From JAVBNT01 sp031551355 (lineage in GTDB: Bacteria; Vulcanimicrobiota; CADAWZ01), in the NCBI GenBank assembly GCA_031551355.1, contig JAVBNT010000036.1, positions 18,825 to 82,824 of the forward strand: 64,000 nt of DNA, in the 5' to 3' direction. Below the pieces are notes generated by a model. It made no database searches, was not told the DNA's origin, and was given only the letters and a program-made list of their open reading frames with translations. Below are positions 48,364-57,272 of the stretch, piece after piece. The position numbers and the translations under genes were made by a program. The stretch's first letter is position 1; each line of letters starts with the position of its first letter.

Positions 48364-49005
48364 ATGAATATTGTGCTTTTAGGAATGCCTGGAGCAGGCA
48401 AAGGGACTCAGGGTAAGTTTATAAAGGATCATTATTCGATTCCTCATATCTCCACCGGTGATATGTTCCGGGAGGCAATTGCGGCTAAAACTCCAATGGG
48501 TGTTGAGGCTTCTTCTTATATGGATAGAGGGGAGCTGGTCCCTGATTCCGTCGTTCTGGGCATGGTTAAAGAGAGAATTGCCAAACCGGACTGCAGCAAC
48601 GGTTTTATTCTTGACGGTTTTCCGCGCAATGAATCACAGGCGCAGTCTCTTGATGAAATTCTTTCCGGACTGGGAAAGAAGCTGGGATTCGTTCTTGATT
48701 TTGTAATTCCGCAGGAAGAGGCTGTTAGAAGGCTGTCTTCGAGAAGGACATGCTCCGGCTGCGGAAAGATATACAATTTGTTGAGTGACTCTTTTAAGAG
48801 TGAAGGGCACTGCAATGACTGTGGTGCGGAGCTTCTGCATAGAAATGATGATCAGGAAGAGGTTATTCTCAACCGTCTTAAGGTCTATGAAGCTCAGACG
48901 GCTGTCCTTAAGAGCTATTACGGCAGTAAAGGTAATTTGGTTACCGTTGAGGCTACAAGGCCTGTAAATGAAGTTTTTGAAGAATTGAAGAATTTACTAA
49001 TTTAG
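48364..49005 (+). CDS. adk: Adenylate kinase
   Basis: 213 aa from the ATG at 48364; an upstream in-frame start adds residues before the P-loop strand. The P-loop is GMPGAGKGTQGKF, the AMP site is ISTGDMFR, and GFPRNESQA follows. The LID has a four-cysteine zinc site (CSGC ... CNDC), the form usual in Gram-positives. It interconverts ATP, AMP and ADP. Confidence 0.96.
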   Translation: MNIVLLGMPGAGKGTQGKFIKDHYSIPHISTGDMFREAIAAKTPMGVEASSYMDRGELVPDSVVLGMVKERIAKPDCSNGFILDGFPRNESQAQSLDEILSGLGKKLGFVLDFVIPQEEAVRRLSSRRTCSGCGKIYNLLSDSFKSEGHCNDCGAELLHRNDDQEEVILNRLKVYEAQTAVLKSYYGSKGNLVTVEATRPVNEVFEELKNLLI

Positions 49006-49007
49006 TT

Positions 49008-49790
49008 ATGATTACTGTTAAGTCTGATGAAGATATAAAATGGATGCGTGAGTCGGGTCATATAACGGCAACGGTTCTTATGGAACTGGCAAAAATGATT
49101 TCCGAAGGAATTTTTGTGAATGATCTTGACAGAGTAGCCGAATCTATGATAAAAAAGATGGGAGCTATTTCTGCGTTCAAAGGATACCGTGGTTATCCGA
49201 AGACAATTACGGTTTCGATTAATGAGCAGGTGGTTCATGGAATACCTGGTCAGAGAAAATTGAAAAACGGCGATCTTGTCAGTATTGATATGGGTGTTTT
49301 TTATAAGGGATACTGCTCCGACTCGGCAATAAGTGTCATTGTCGGAGATTTGAAGAATGATGAGAAACTTCTTAATGTGACAAGAGAATCGCTTTATAAA
49401 GGGATAGAAAAGGCTGCGATAGGGAACCGTCTTGGTGATCTGTCAAATGCCGTTCAGTCTTATGTGGAAGAGAATGGATTTTCCGTTGTCAGGGACCTTG
49501 TCGGTCATGGTATAGGAAAAGCTATGCATGAAGATCCGCCGATTCCCAACTACGGTAAGACTGGAGCCGGTCCTTTGCTTAAGAAGGGATTTGTTCTTGC
49601 GATAGAACCTATGGTCAACGCCGGAGTATGGCAGGTATACTGTCTGGATGACGGTTGGACCGTTGTTACAGCTGACGGGCTGAACTCGGCGCATTTTGAG
49701 CATACGGTCGCAATAACTGATAGGGGGCCTCGTATATTGACTCTTCCTATGGATGCTTCTGAAAAAGAAGAATACCCGTTCTCATCTTAA
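49008..49790 (+). CDS. map: Methionine aminopeptidase, type I
   Basis: 260 aa, two bases after adk. Metal ligands: SIDMGVFYKGYCSDSA (Asp pair), GHGIGKAMHEDPPIPNYG (His) and AIEPMVN (Glu), plus a late HFEHTVAI (Glu). It removes the initiator Met cotranslationally. Confidence 0.96.
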   Translation: MITVKSDEDIKWMRESGHITATVLMELAKMISEGIFVNDLDRVAESMIKKMGAISAFKGYRGYPKTITVSINEQVVHGIPGQRKLKNGDLVSIDMGVFYKGYCSDSAISVIVGDLKNDEKLLNVTRESLYKGIEKAAIGNRLGDLSNAVQSYVEENGFSVVRDLVGHGIGKAMHEDPPIPNYGKTGAGPLLKKGFVLAIEPMVNAGVWQVYCLDDGWTVVTADGLNSAHFEHTVAITDRGPRILTLPMDASEKEEYPFSS

Positions 49791-49819
49791 GAGTTTTTTA
49801 TTGTAAGGTGGTGAAATAG

Positions 49820-50035
49820 TTGAAAGAGGAAAATATTGAGGTTGAAGGGACGGTTATGGAGGCGCTGCCGAACGCAATGTTCAGAGTGGAGCTTTCTAAC
49901 GGACACAAAATTTTAGCTCACGTTTCCGGTAAGATTAGAATGAATTTCATAAAAATTCTTCCCGGTGATAAAGTGACTGTAGAATTGTCCCCCTATGATC
50001 TTACAAGAGGGAGAATTATATACCGTTTTAAATAA
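49820..50035 (+). CDS. infA: Translation initiation factor IF-1
   Basis: 71 aa from a TTG with AAGGTGGTG upstream. EVEGTVMEALPNAMFRVELS, ILAHVSGKIRMNFIKILPGD and YDLTRGRIIYRF are the OB-fold signature. It blocks the A site during initiation. Confidence 0.96.
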   Translation: MKEENIEVEGTVMEALPNAMFRVELSNGHKILAHVSGKIRMNFIKILPGDKVTVELSPYDLTRGRIIYRFK

Positions 50036-50077
50036 AAAAGGTATATTTTCGTTAATATGATAAAGGAGTGAGGATGC

Positions 50078-50191
50078 ATGAAAGTACGTCCTTCAGTCAA
50101 AACTCGATGTGAGAAATGCAAAATCATATTGAGAAAAGGCAAAATAAGAGTTATTTGTAAAAATCCCAAACATAAACAGGTGCAGGGGTAA
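50078..50191 (+). CDS. rpmJ: Ribosomal protein L36
   Basis: 37 aa, MKVRPSVKTRCEKCKII... with the zinc ligands C11, C14, C27 and H32. AAAGGAG lies upstream. It is the zinc-binding (C+) form. Confidence 0.95.
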   Translation: MKVRPSVKTRCEKCKIILRKGKIRVICKNPKHKQVQG

Positions 50192-50203
50192 GGAGGTGAA
50201 CCA

Positions 50204-50575
50204 TTGGCTCGTATAGCAGGTGTAGATTTACCTAGAGATAAAAGAGTTGAAATTGCTCTTACTTATATCTATGGTATCGGAAGAAAAATCAGTCAGGACA
50301 TTCTCGAAAAGACAGGTATCGATAAGAATACCCGTGTTAAAAATCTAACTGAGGAAGAGGCCGTAAAACTCAGGGAAGAAATCGAGAAAAATCACAAGGT
50401 GGAAGGTGATCTTCGTCGTGAGATCGCTTCTAATATCAGACGCCTTATCGAAATTAGCTGTTATCGTGGTATCAGGCACCGCAGAGGTTTGCCGGTCAGA
50501 GGTCAGAGAACCAAGACAAATGCACGTACCAGAAAAGGGCCTCGCAGGGTTATCAGCGGTAAGAAGAAGAAGTAG
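50204..50575 (+). CDS. rpsM: Ribosomal protein S13
   Basis: 123 aa from a TTG directly after AAGGAGG. MARIAGVDLPRDKRVEIALT, GIRHRRGLPVRGQRTKTNAR and TRKGPRR are conserved. First gene of the alpha-type segment rpsM-rpsK-rpsD-rpoA-rplQ. Confidence 0.97.
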   Translation: MARIAGVDLPRDKRVEIALTYIYGIGRKISQDILEKTGIDKNTRVKNLTEEEAVKLREEIEKNHKVEGDLRREIASNIRRLIEISCYRGIRHRRGLPVRGQRTKTNARTRKGPRRVISGKKKK

Positions 50576-50591
50576 GCAGGGAGGATAGACG

Positions 50592-50981
50592 ATGGCTAAA
50601 AGAGTCACCAGAAGTAGAAAAAAAGAACATAAGAATGTTCCCAAGGGAGTAGCTCATGTTCAGTCTACTTTTAATAATACTATTATAACGATAACAGATA
50701 CCAATGGAAATACGGTTTCCTGGGCAACAGCAGGTGGTCTTGGCTTTAAGGGGTCCAGAAAGAGTACTCCTTTTGCCGCACAGATGGCTGCTGAAGCATG
50801 TGCAAAGAAAGCGATTGACAATGGTATGAGAAGTGTAGAGGTCTATGTAAAGGGACCAGGTTCAGGAAGAGAAGCGGCTATTCGTTCCCTTCAGGCCAGT
50901 GGTTTGGAGATTAGCATGATTAAAGATGTTACTCCGATTCCCCATAATGGATGTCGGCCTCCAAAAAGAAGAAGAGTATAA
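50592..50981 (+). CDS. rpsK: Ribosomal protein S11
   Basis: 129 aa. NVPKGVAHVQSTFNNTIITI, GFKGSRKSTPFAAQMAAE and VTPIPHNGCRPPKRRRV are conserved; it lines the 30S platform. Confidence 0.97.
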   Translation: MAKRVTRSRKKEHKNVPKGVAHVQSTFNNTIITITDTNGNTVSWATAGGLGFKGSRKSTPFAAQMAAEACAKKAIDNGMRSVEVYVKGPGSGREAAIRSLQASGLEISMIKDVTPIPHNGCRPPKRRRV

Positions 50982-51021
50982 ACTCTGAAATTCAAATCTA
51001 AAATTACACAGGAGGGAAAAC

Positions 51022-51648
51022 GTGGCTCGATACGTTGGTCCTGTATGCCGTTTATGCAGGCGTCAAGGAAGTAAATTGTTTTTAAAGGGAGAGCGTTGTT
51101 TTACAGCAAAATGCGCTCTTGAGAGAAGAAATTATGCACCTGGTCAGCACGGCCAGCAGCGTAAAAAACTTTCAAACTATGGTGTTCAGCTTCGTGAGAA
51201 GCAGAAACTCCGCAGAATTTATGGACTGAATGAACAGCAGTTCAGAAATTATTTTCATAAGGCTATCAAGCAGAGAGGTGTGTCCGGTGACAATTTCCTG
51301 AGACTGTTGGAAAGACGTCTTGACAATGTTGTCTATAGACTTGGACTTACCCAATCCAGAAGCCAGGCCAGACAGCTTGTCCGGCATGGACATGTTTCCA
51401 TTAACGGACACAAGGTAAATATTCCGTCTTATTCTATCAGTATTGGCGAGACTGTTGCCGTAAAAGAAAAAAGTAAAAATAAACCTTTTTTACAGGATGC
51501 CGTTGAATCAGCTAAGAGTAAAAAGGTGCCTTCGTGGCTTGAGATGGATTATGACAGAGTTCAGGGAAAGATTGTCTCTCTCCCTGTAAGAGAAGATATC
51601 GATACCGAAGTAGACGAATTGCTCGTTGTCGAGTTCTACTCCAGATAA
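51022..51648 (+). CDS. rpsD: Ribosomal protein S4, zinc type
   Basis: 208 aa from a GTG. The N-terminal zinc site is C9, C12, C26, C31 (CRLC ... CFTAKC). LERRNYAPGQHG and the S4 RNA-binding domain LERRLDNVVYRLG ... ARQLVRHGHVSINGHKVN are present. It lies inside the alpha operon, as in Proteobacteria, whereas Bacilli usually carry it elsewhere. Two hairpins follow before rpoA. Confidence 0.97.
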   Translation: MARYVGPVCRLCRRQGSKLFLKGERCFTAKCALERRNYAPGQHGQQRKKLSNYGVQLREKQKLRRIYGLNEQQFRNYFHKAIKQRGVSGDNFLRLLERRLDNVVYRLGLTQSRSQARQLVRHGHVSINGHKVNIPSYSISIGETVAVKEKSKNKPFLQDAVESAKSKKVPSWLEMDYDRVQGKIVSLPVREDIDTEVDELLVVEFYSR

Positions 51649-51665
51649 TTTAGTTATTTGTTTAT

Positions 51666-51703
51666 GAGTGCCGGTGGAATTTAATGAAATTAAATCGGCA
51701 CTC
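51666..51703 (+). promoter_or_regulatory. Extended hairpin between rpsD and rpoA
   Basis: GAGTGCCG pairs with CGGCACTC, with ATTTAAT/ATTAAAT pairing inside. A second, weaker GACAG/CTGTC stem follows. No T-run, so it may be an S4-binding or processing site limiting rpoA. Confidence 0.45.
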
Positions 51704-51760
51704 AGGACAGTTTGAATTTGCTGTCTTAATTCATTTTGTTAGGAGAGTTATCACATAAAT

Positions 51761-52708
51761 ATGTTGGATGTTATAGAAAAAGAGAAACCCAGGATAAAAA
51801 GTGATTCCAGCGATTCGTATGGACGCTTTGTTATTGAACCCCTGGAAAGAGGGTACGGCACGACTCTTGGTAATAGCCTGAGACGTGTTCTTCTTTCTTC
51901 GATCAAAGGAGCAGCTGTAACACATATCCGTATCGACGGTGTGCTTCACGAGTTCTCAACAATACCTGGTGTAGTTGAAGACGTTACAGAAATTGTAATG
52001 AATGTAAAGAAACTTAAGTTCGGTCTTTTTTCAGAACGTTCAAAAACTCTGAGAATAGAAGTTAAGGGTGAAGGAATTGTTACTGCTGCCGATATCCAGA
52101 CTGATCCGGAAGTAGATATTCTTAACCCGGATGCTTATATTGCCCAGCTTACTGATAAAAACTCTAAGTTTTCGATGGAATTGGTTGTTGCCAACGGTAA
52201 AGGATATGTTTCGGCAGAGAAACATGTTATGGCCGAACAGATATTGGGAATGATACCGGTTGATTCTATCTTTACTCCGATAGTAAAAGTTAACTATACG
52301 GTGGAAGATACGCGTGTCGGTCAGATTACCAACTATGATCGCCTTATCATTGATATATGGACAAATGGAAGTGTTTTGCCGCATGATGCGCTCAGCAAAG
52401 CAGCTGATATTCTCAGGGACTATATGGGTTTCTTCACCAATTTGAAACCGCCGACAGCGTCTCCGTTGCCGGTAAGCCCGGTAGATCAGTCGCATGTGTA
52501 TGATCTGCCAATTGAGGATCTTGGTCTTTCAGTACGTTCTTTGAATTGTCTGAAACGTGCTTCTGTAAAGGTTGTAGGGGATTTGGTTGCGTTGTCTGAA
52601 GACGATGTAATGAAACTCAAGAACTTCGGACAGAAATCTCTTGTTGAGATTCGGGAAAAACTTGAACAGTATGAGCTTTGTCTGATTCCATCTTTACGTG
52701 AAGAGTAA
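51761..52708 (+). CDS. rpoA: RNA polymerase subunit alpha
   Basis: 315 aa. The N-terminal assembly domain (FVIEPLERGYGTTLGNSLRRVLLSS) and C-terminal HhH domain (LGLSVRSLNCLKRASVKVVG, FGQKSLVEIREKL) are both complete. Confidence 0.98.
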   Translation: MLDVIEKEKPRIKSDSSDSYGRFVIEPLERGYGTTLGNSLRRVLLSSIKGAAVTHIRIDGVLHEFSTIPGVVEDVTEIVMNVKKLKFGLFSERSKTLRIEVKGEGIVTAADIQTDPEVDILNPDAYIAQLTDKNSKFSMELVVANGKGYVSAEKHVMAEQILGMIPVDSIFTPIVKVNYTVEDTRVGQITNYDRLIIDIWTNGSVLPHDALSKAADILRDYMGFFTNLKPPTASPLPVSPVDQSHVYDLPIEDLGLSVRSLNCLKRASVKVVGDLVALSEDDVMKLKNFGQKSLVEIREKLEQYELCLIPSLREE

Positions 52709-52772
52709 TAACCGTTATTTTAATGGTTTTGAATTAATTATTGTTGAACCGTTTTACGGAGGTTTTTAGATT

Positions 52773-53123
52773 ATGAAACATAAGTCATATACCAGAAAAT
52801 TAGGCAGGGACACTGCTCACAGACTTAGCATGATGCGCAATATGGCATTGTCTTTGTTTACACACAGAAGAATAGAGACAACTCATGTGCGTGCTCTTGA
52901 GCTGAAAAAATTTGCCGAGAGACTTGTCAATGTCGCCAAAAAAGGTACATTGTCCGCAAAGAGACTTGTATTTTCGCAAATAGGGTGTAATGATGTATCC
53001 TGCCAGCTGTTTGACTTGGCTAAAGCTCAGTATGCCGAGAGAAACGGCGGCTATACAAAGATCACAAAATATCGTTTCAGAAAAGGCGATTGCGCCCATA
53101 TGGTTCTGCTTGAGCTTGTATAA
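52773..53123 (+). CDS. rplQ: Ribosomal protein L17
   Basis: 116 aa. MKHKSYTRKLGRDTAHRLSM and RRIETTHVRALELKKFAERL are conserved. The ecf genes follow 42 bp later on the same strand. Confidence 0.97.
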   Translation: MKHKSYTRKLGRDTAHRLSMMRNMALSLFTHRRIETTHVRALELKKFAERLVNVAKKGTLSAKRLVFSQIGCNDVSCQLFDLAKAQYAERNGGYTKITKYRFRKGDCAHMVLLELV

Positions 53124-53165
53124 GCCGGCAGATTCTTTTGGGTATTTGGTTGCTGAAAATCTGTA

Positions 53166-54014
53166 ATGATATTACTGGAAAAAGTAACACATTGGTATAA
53201 CTACGGTGCTGAAGATGAAATAAAAGCAGTAGATGATGTGTCACTAAAAATTGAATCAGGTGAATTTGTTGTTATATTAGGGCATAACGGCAGCGGAAAG
53301 TCTACGCTTTCCAAGATGCTGAATGCCCTAATTGTTCCTCATGAAGGTTCTGTTTTTATTGATGAAATGCCTACTGCGGATGAAGAACAGCTTTATTCAA
53401 TCAGAAGCCGCGTTGGTATGGTTTTCCAAAATCCGGACAGCCAGTTGGTGGCAACTACAGTTGAAGATGAGCTTGCTTTTGGCCCTGAAAATATCGGGAT
53501 TCCAAGAGAAGACATTATCAGCCGTATGGATCAGGCTCTTAAATTGACCTCAATGGAAAAATTCAGAAAATTTGCTCCCCACAGACTTTCAGGAGGTCAG
53601 AAACAAAAAATTGCAATAGCATCCGTATTGACGATGAAACCCCGCTATCTGGTTCTTGACGAACCGACTTCAATGCTTGACCCCAAGGGACAGAAAGATG
53701 TTCTCGATACGGTATTATACCTTAATTCAAAAGAAGGTATAGGTGTAATACTGGTTACACAGCATATGCACGAAGCTCTGCATGCAAAACGTGTAATGGT
53801 GATGAAAGCTGGAAAACTCGCATATGACGGTTCTCCTGAAGAACTTTTCTCAAATGACTCCCTTTTAAAGAAGCTTAATCTGGCGGCCCCGGTTCTTGGA
53901 CAGCTTTCTAAAAAGCTTTCAGCAAATGGTATAAAGCTGCCATCTTTCCCCATGACTGTAGATGATATGGCCGCTGAACTGTTTTCCATATATGGAAAGA
54001 GGGAGCGGAAATGA
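53166..54014 (+). CDS. ecfA1: Energy-coupling factor ATPase EcfA1
   Basis: 282 aa. Walker A GHNGSGKSTLSKML, Q-loop VFQNPDSQLVATTVEDELAFG, signature RLSGGQKQKIAIA, Walker B LVLDEPTSMLD, switch TQHMHE. One of the two ATPases of an ECF vitamin or metal transporter. It overlaps ecfA2 by 4 bases. No substrate-binding S component is near, as expected of a shared (group II) module. Confidence 0.93.
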   Translation: MILLEKVTHWYNYGAEDEIKAVDDVSLKIESGEFVVILGHNGSGKSTLSKMLNALIVPHEGSVFIDEMPTADEEQLYSIRSRVGMVFQNPDSQLVATTVEDELAFGPENIGIPREDIISRMDQALKLTSMEKFRKFAPHRLSGGQKQKIAIASVLTMKPRYLVLDEPTSMLDPKGQKDVLDTVLYLNSKEGIGVILVTQHMHEALHAKRVMVMKAGKLAYDGSPEELFSNDSLLKKLNLAAPVLGQLSKKLSANGIKLPSFPMTVDDMAAELFSIYGKRERK

Positions 54015-54868
54015 CAGACCTTATAACTGTAGAATCCCTTAGTTATACATATATGCAGGGAACGCCATATGAATCGGCGGCAATTAAAGATATTAATCTT
54101 TCCGTGAAAAAAGGAGAGATCTTAGGTATCATCGGACATACCGGATGCGGCAAATCAACGCTTATTCAGCATTTTAACGGGCTTTTGCGCCCTGTTTCCG
54201 GTAAAGTTATTGTCGATGGACTGGATTTGTCTGATAAATCACTTAATTTGAAACAGCTAAGATGTAAGGTCGGCCTTGTTTTCCAATATCCGGAATACCA
54301 GCTGTTTGAAGAAACCGTTTTTGCGGATGTCGCATACGGGCCGGGCAAACTGGGTTTTTCCGAGAGTGAAGTTTTTTCTTCTGTTAAAGAATCATTAACT
54401 CTTTTGGGCTTTAATTTTGAACAGGTTAAAAACCGTTCTCCTTTTTCTCTCAGCGGCGGGGAGATGCGCAGGGTGGCTATTGCCGGTATTCTGGCAATGA
54501 AACCGTCCGTGCTGATTCTGGATGAACCTACGGCAGGCCTGGATCCTGTTACCCGTGAAGTTTTGTTGTCCAAATTGCTTTTTTTAAATAAACAGGGTGT
54601 GACTGTTATTATTGTATCGCATTCGATGGATGAAATTGCCCGTATAGCAGATAGAATTGCCGTTATGTTTGATGGAACGGTTCTCGCAGTAGGTACTGCC
54701 GGCGAAGTTTTTTCCAATAATGAAGTAATTGAGAAAGCCGGTCTTATTTTGCCTCAGTGCACGAAGCTGCTGATAAAACTCAGAGAGCTGGGTATGGATA
54801 TAAATACGGGGTATTTTTCGGTGGAGAGTACTGCAACCGAAATCACCCACGCCTTCAAAATCACTTGA
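54011..54868 (+). CDS. ecfA2: Energy-coupling factor ATPase EcfA2
   Basis: 285 aa. Walker A GHTGCGKSTLIQHF, Q-loop VFQYPEYQLFEETVFADVAYGP, signature SLSGGEMRRVAIA, Walker B LILDEPTAGLD, switch VSHSMDE. It pairs with EcfA1 as the other ATPase half. Its last four codons (FKIT) and stop TGA lie inside the left arm of a structured repeat, so the natural C-terminus has probably been replaced. ecfT, normally next, is displaced by 2.9 kb. Confidence 0.93.
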   Translation: MTDLITVESLSYTYMQGTPYESAAIKDINLSVKKGEILGIIGHTGCGKSTLIQHFNGLLRPVSGKVIVDGLDLSDKSLNLKQLRCKVGLVFQYPEYQLFEETVFADVAYGPGKLGFSESEVFSSVKESLTLLGFNFEQVKNRSPFSLSGGEMRRVAIAGILAMKPSVLILDEPTAGLDPVTREVLLSKLLFLNKQGVTVIIVSHSMDEIARIADRIAVMFDGTVLAVGTAGEVFSNNEVIEKAGLILPQCTKLLIKLRELGMDINTGYFSVESTATEITHAFKIT

Positions 54869-54983
54869 AACAGGCGAATCTTCGTCGCCGCAGTCAATTT
54901 CTCTCGTTCGACGTAGGGAAGACTACGCCTCACTCGTAGAAATTGTCTTTGGCTTAGAATCTCCGCCTGTTTCAAGTGATTTT
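54857..54983. repeat. Structured 3' repeat, copy downstream of ecfA2
   Basis: AAAATCACTTGAAACAGGCG (54857-54876) is a perfect 20-bp inverted partner of 54964-54983. The interior is shared with the rnr copy (20741-20870), but the arms differ in sequence while remaining complementary. Confidence 0.72.
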
Positions 54984-55131
54984 GTTTTATAAGGAATTTG
55001 CGGGCATGTAACGCCATACGGTTGTCGTCTGGAGCTTATCCTCGTGAAAACGGGGACCTGCGTAGTCGTCTACGCTTAGCTCAAGCCGCAATCGTCTGTC
55101 ATCACCTTCCCTTGTTTTGAAGTGATTTTGT
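54984..55131. repeat. Second unit of the repeat array, diverged
   Basis: It ends CTTGTTTTGAAGTGATTTTG and TAAGGAAT like its neighbours, but the interior (GCGGGCATGTAACGCCATAC ... CTACGCTTAGCTC) is a different variant. A related start, GCGGGCATGGAATGC, is seen after secY at 48236. Confidence 0.45.
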
Positions 55132-55147
55132 TTTGTAAGGAATAATG

Positions 55148-55262
55148 TTGCGAATCTTCGTCGCCGCAGGCAATTTCTCTCGTTCGGCGTAGGGAAATAC
55201 TACGACTCACTCGTAGAAATTGTCTTTGGCTTAGAATCTCCGCCTGTTTCAAGTGATTTTGT
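55148..55262. repeat. Third unit of the repeat array, left arm missing
   Basis: GCGAATCTTCGTCGCCGCAG ... CGCCTGTTTCAAGTGATTTT, nearly identical to the interior and right arm of 54857-54983. No gene lies from 54869 to 55551. Confidence 0.65.
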
Positions 55263-55333
55263 TTCTATAAGGAATATCGTTGCGAATCACACCACTTAAC
55301 TTACAAATTTCTGTGTCAGATTTATGGGTTCAT

Positions 55334-55471
55334 TATAGTAACCGGAAAAAATAATACTCATTTCATTTTAGTTCCCTGGATCGCCACGCTGCGCTCGCGA
55401 TGACAACTTCTCTACTAATGTTCAAGAATCTATAGAAATTGAATCATGCCGTATTTTTTCCGGTTACTATA
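55334..55471. mobile_element. MITE-like element with perfect 20-bp terminal inverted repeats
   Basis: TATAGTAACCGGAAAAAATA (55334-55353) and its exact reverse complement (55452-55471) bound 138 bp with no coding capacity. The inside carries an inverted GGATCGCCACGCTGCGCTCG copy of the dispersed GTCAT-type repeat. No longer target duplication is evident. Confidence 0.7.
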
Positions 55472-55551
55472 TACATTCGGTTGTTGTTAGTGTAAATTTA
55501 CTGTGCGTAGATATGGCATTTACAATTATATATGGTAAAGGTCTATAAATA

Positions 55552-56310
55552 ATGAAAAAGTGTGTGTATTGTGATAATAATAATGTTAAGTTTTCAAAAG
55601 AACATATTATTTCTAAATGTGTTTTTACCGAAGTATTTGGTAAAGAAAAAAGAAACACAACCCAACTATTTGGAAAATTTTTGACTGATTATGAATGCAC
55701 AATCAAAGATGTATGCGTAGATTGTAATTCTGTATTATCTCCTTATGATAGGGCCGGAAGAGAATTCATTAAACTAATTAATCCATATCATGATGCGAGT
55801 TCTATTTGTATTCCATGTGATTTATATACGACTAATTGGCTGTTGAAAACTCATCTAAATTTATTACGTATTTTCCCTGATAAAGAAACCAAGATGAAAT
55901 ACGAAATTAATATTGAAATTTATGAGCGAATTAGAAAATTTGAGTTATTTTCGAGTAATCTGTGTAAATTTTATGTTGAGGGATGGCAAGGAGCAGATTA
56001 TTTTTGGAATGAAGAAAGCTCTGAAAAAATCCCATACTTCTCTTATAAAAGTATCCGATTTATTCGCCAAAAAATTATTGTATCAAATTTCAGAATTAAA
56101 TTTATTGATACATTTTTTTTTACACCTTATTTAAATGATTACGAAAATTTTGATGAAAGAGTTAGAAGTGTTCTTGAAGAGATGCGTATAAATTTTGGGT
56201 TTAAATTACAAGAAGTATTTTTGGGAAATTCTTCAATTACTCATATGGAAATTGCAAATTTAGTATCTAAAGATACCTTACTTAAAACAATCGAGAAAAT
56301 ATATTTTTGA
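55552..56310 (+). CDS. HNH-like nuclease family protein
   Basis: 252 aa. C4-x2-C7, EHI (E17-H18) and C55-VDC58-N59 followed by YDRAGREF fit a zinc-stabilised HNH (HNH_5-like) nuclease core in the first 75 residues. The remaining 175 residues are AT-rich in codon use and match nothing I recognise. The gene is clearly more AT-rich than its neighbours, has no good Shine-Dalgarno site, and sits inside the islet splitting the ecf operon, all signs of transfer. A stand-alone defence or mobile-element nuclease is possible. Confidence 0.6.
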   Translation: MKKCVYCDNNNVKFSKEHIISKCVFTEVFGKEKRNTTQLFGKFLTDYECTIKDVCVDCNSVLSPYDRAGREFIKLINPYHDASSICIPCDLYTTNWLLKTHLNLLRIFPDKETKMKYEINIEIYERIRKFELFSSNLCKFYVEGWQGADYFWNEESSEKIPYFSYKSIRFIRQKIIVSNFRIKFIDTFFFTPYLNDYENFDERVRSVLEEMRINFGFKLQEVFLGNSSITHMEIANLVSKDTLLKTIEKIYF

Positions 56311-56385
56311 GTTCGTGGGTAGTATACTGGAACGCTACCCATTTAACATCCTTACGGAATTTAGTGGTTGTTGCAAGCGTCAGCA

Positions 56386-56667
56386 TTAATCGCTCTCCGG
56401 ATCTTCAAGAAATTTACCAAAAGAAGAAAACTTTTTTGCATGAATTTTTCCGCTCATAATATCCCGTGCTTCCTGCATGGCGGCCTCGGTTTCTTCATTG
56501 TAACGCGGATGACGAACTTCAAAAGGCAGGCCTCCTACAAGCAGGGATTGACGTAAAAACATATTTACTGCATCAGTAATCGTTATGCCGAATGTGGAAA
56601 AAAGTCGCTCTGCACTGGCTTTTGTTTCCGGATCCGTACGAATATGCAAATTTGCGTTTCTAGCCAT
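56386..56667 (-). CDS. RelB/DinJ-family antitoxin, no partner toxin
   Basis: 93 aa from the ATG at 56665-56667 with AGGAGATGAT upstream. NLHIRTDPETKASAERLFSTFGITITDAVNMFL is split here as the RHH strand NLHIRTDPETK and the FGITITDAVNMFLRQS helix of RelB/DinJ antitoxins. The toxin (RelE/YafQ) usually follows; here only 75 bp separate the stop from the end of the HNH gene. It is therefore an orphan, perhaps a solitary antitoxin or the remnant of a pair. Confidence 0.8.
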   Translation of the reverse strand: MARNANLHIRTDPETKASAERLFSTFGITITDAVNMFLRQSLLVGGLPFEVRHPRYNEETEAAMQEARDIMSGKIHAKKFSSFGKFLEDPESD

Positions 56668-56799
56668 ATTATCATCTCCTTTTATAAATATTATATCCAA
56701 AAAGCATCACAAGTGCAGTACAATTGGTCTAGAAATAAGCCTAAAAGTGTTTTTATTTAATATTTGTAATTGAGTTGTTGACGATCTCTGATAAGTTGG

Positions 56800-56996
56800 T
56801 TTGGGTTGGTTGTTTTTTTGCCTTTCGCGGGAGGAATCGGGCACCTTAACTCAGCAAATTCTGATCTGATTCCATCAAAATGCATGTCCGAAATGACGGA
56901 GCGGCAGCGCAGGATTGAGTTCGCATTTTGTCTCTTGAATTTGCTGAGATTAAGGTCGATTCCGGAGCGTCTTAGCAAGAAAACAACCAACCCAAA
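56800..56996. repeat. Long imperfect inverted repeat element
   Basis: TTTGGGTTGGTTGTTTT (56800) pairs with AAAACAACCAACCCAAA at 56980-56996; GGAATCG, CCTTAA, CTCAGCAAATTC and CAAAATGC have partners on the other side too. About 197 bp, so it can fold into one long hairpin. Confidence 0.6.
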
Positions 56997-57272
56997 GCAG
57001 TCTGCGGGAAGGAATGAGTCGTATGTAGCTCTGGAAAATTAATAAAATTTTCAGGAAAAACATCAAGTGTTTGAATCGAAAAAATGAGGGAAAATTGCTG
57101 TTTGTTTGTCGAAAAATAGGGCGAATTGACAATGAGTTATCTCGAAAAAATGAGGTAATTTTTTAATTAATTTGAAAGGAACAAAACAGTTGAGAACAAA
57201 AAACTCATATTGGGAAAAAAGAATTACTGCAGAGAGCTTTACAAATAATACCAACTCTTGCTATTGTTTCCA

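Noticed and set aside
54857..55262. Repeat array considered as a CRISPR
   Set aside because: Units are about 120-150 bp, few and diverged, without short unique spacers or cas genes nearby.
56757..57042. Short open frames on both strands (78 and 77 codons) with similar ends
   Set aside because: Their likeness comes from the inverted repeat itself; no ribosome site and no family features.
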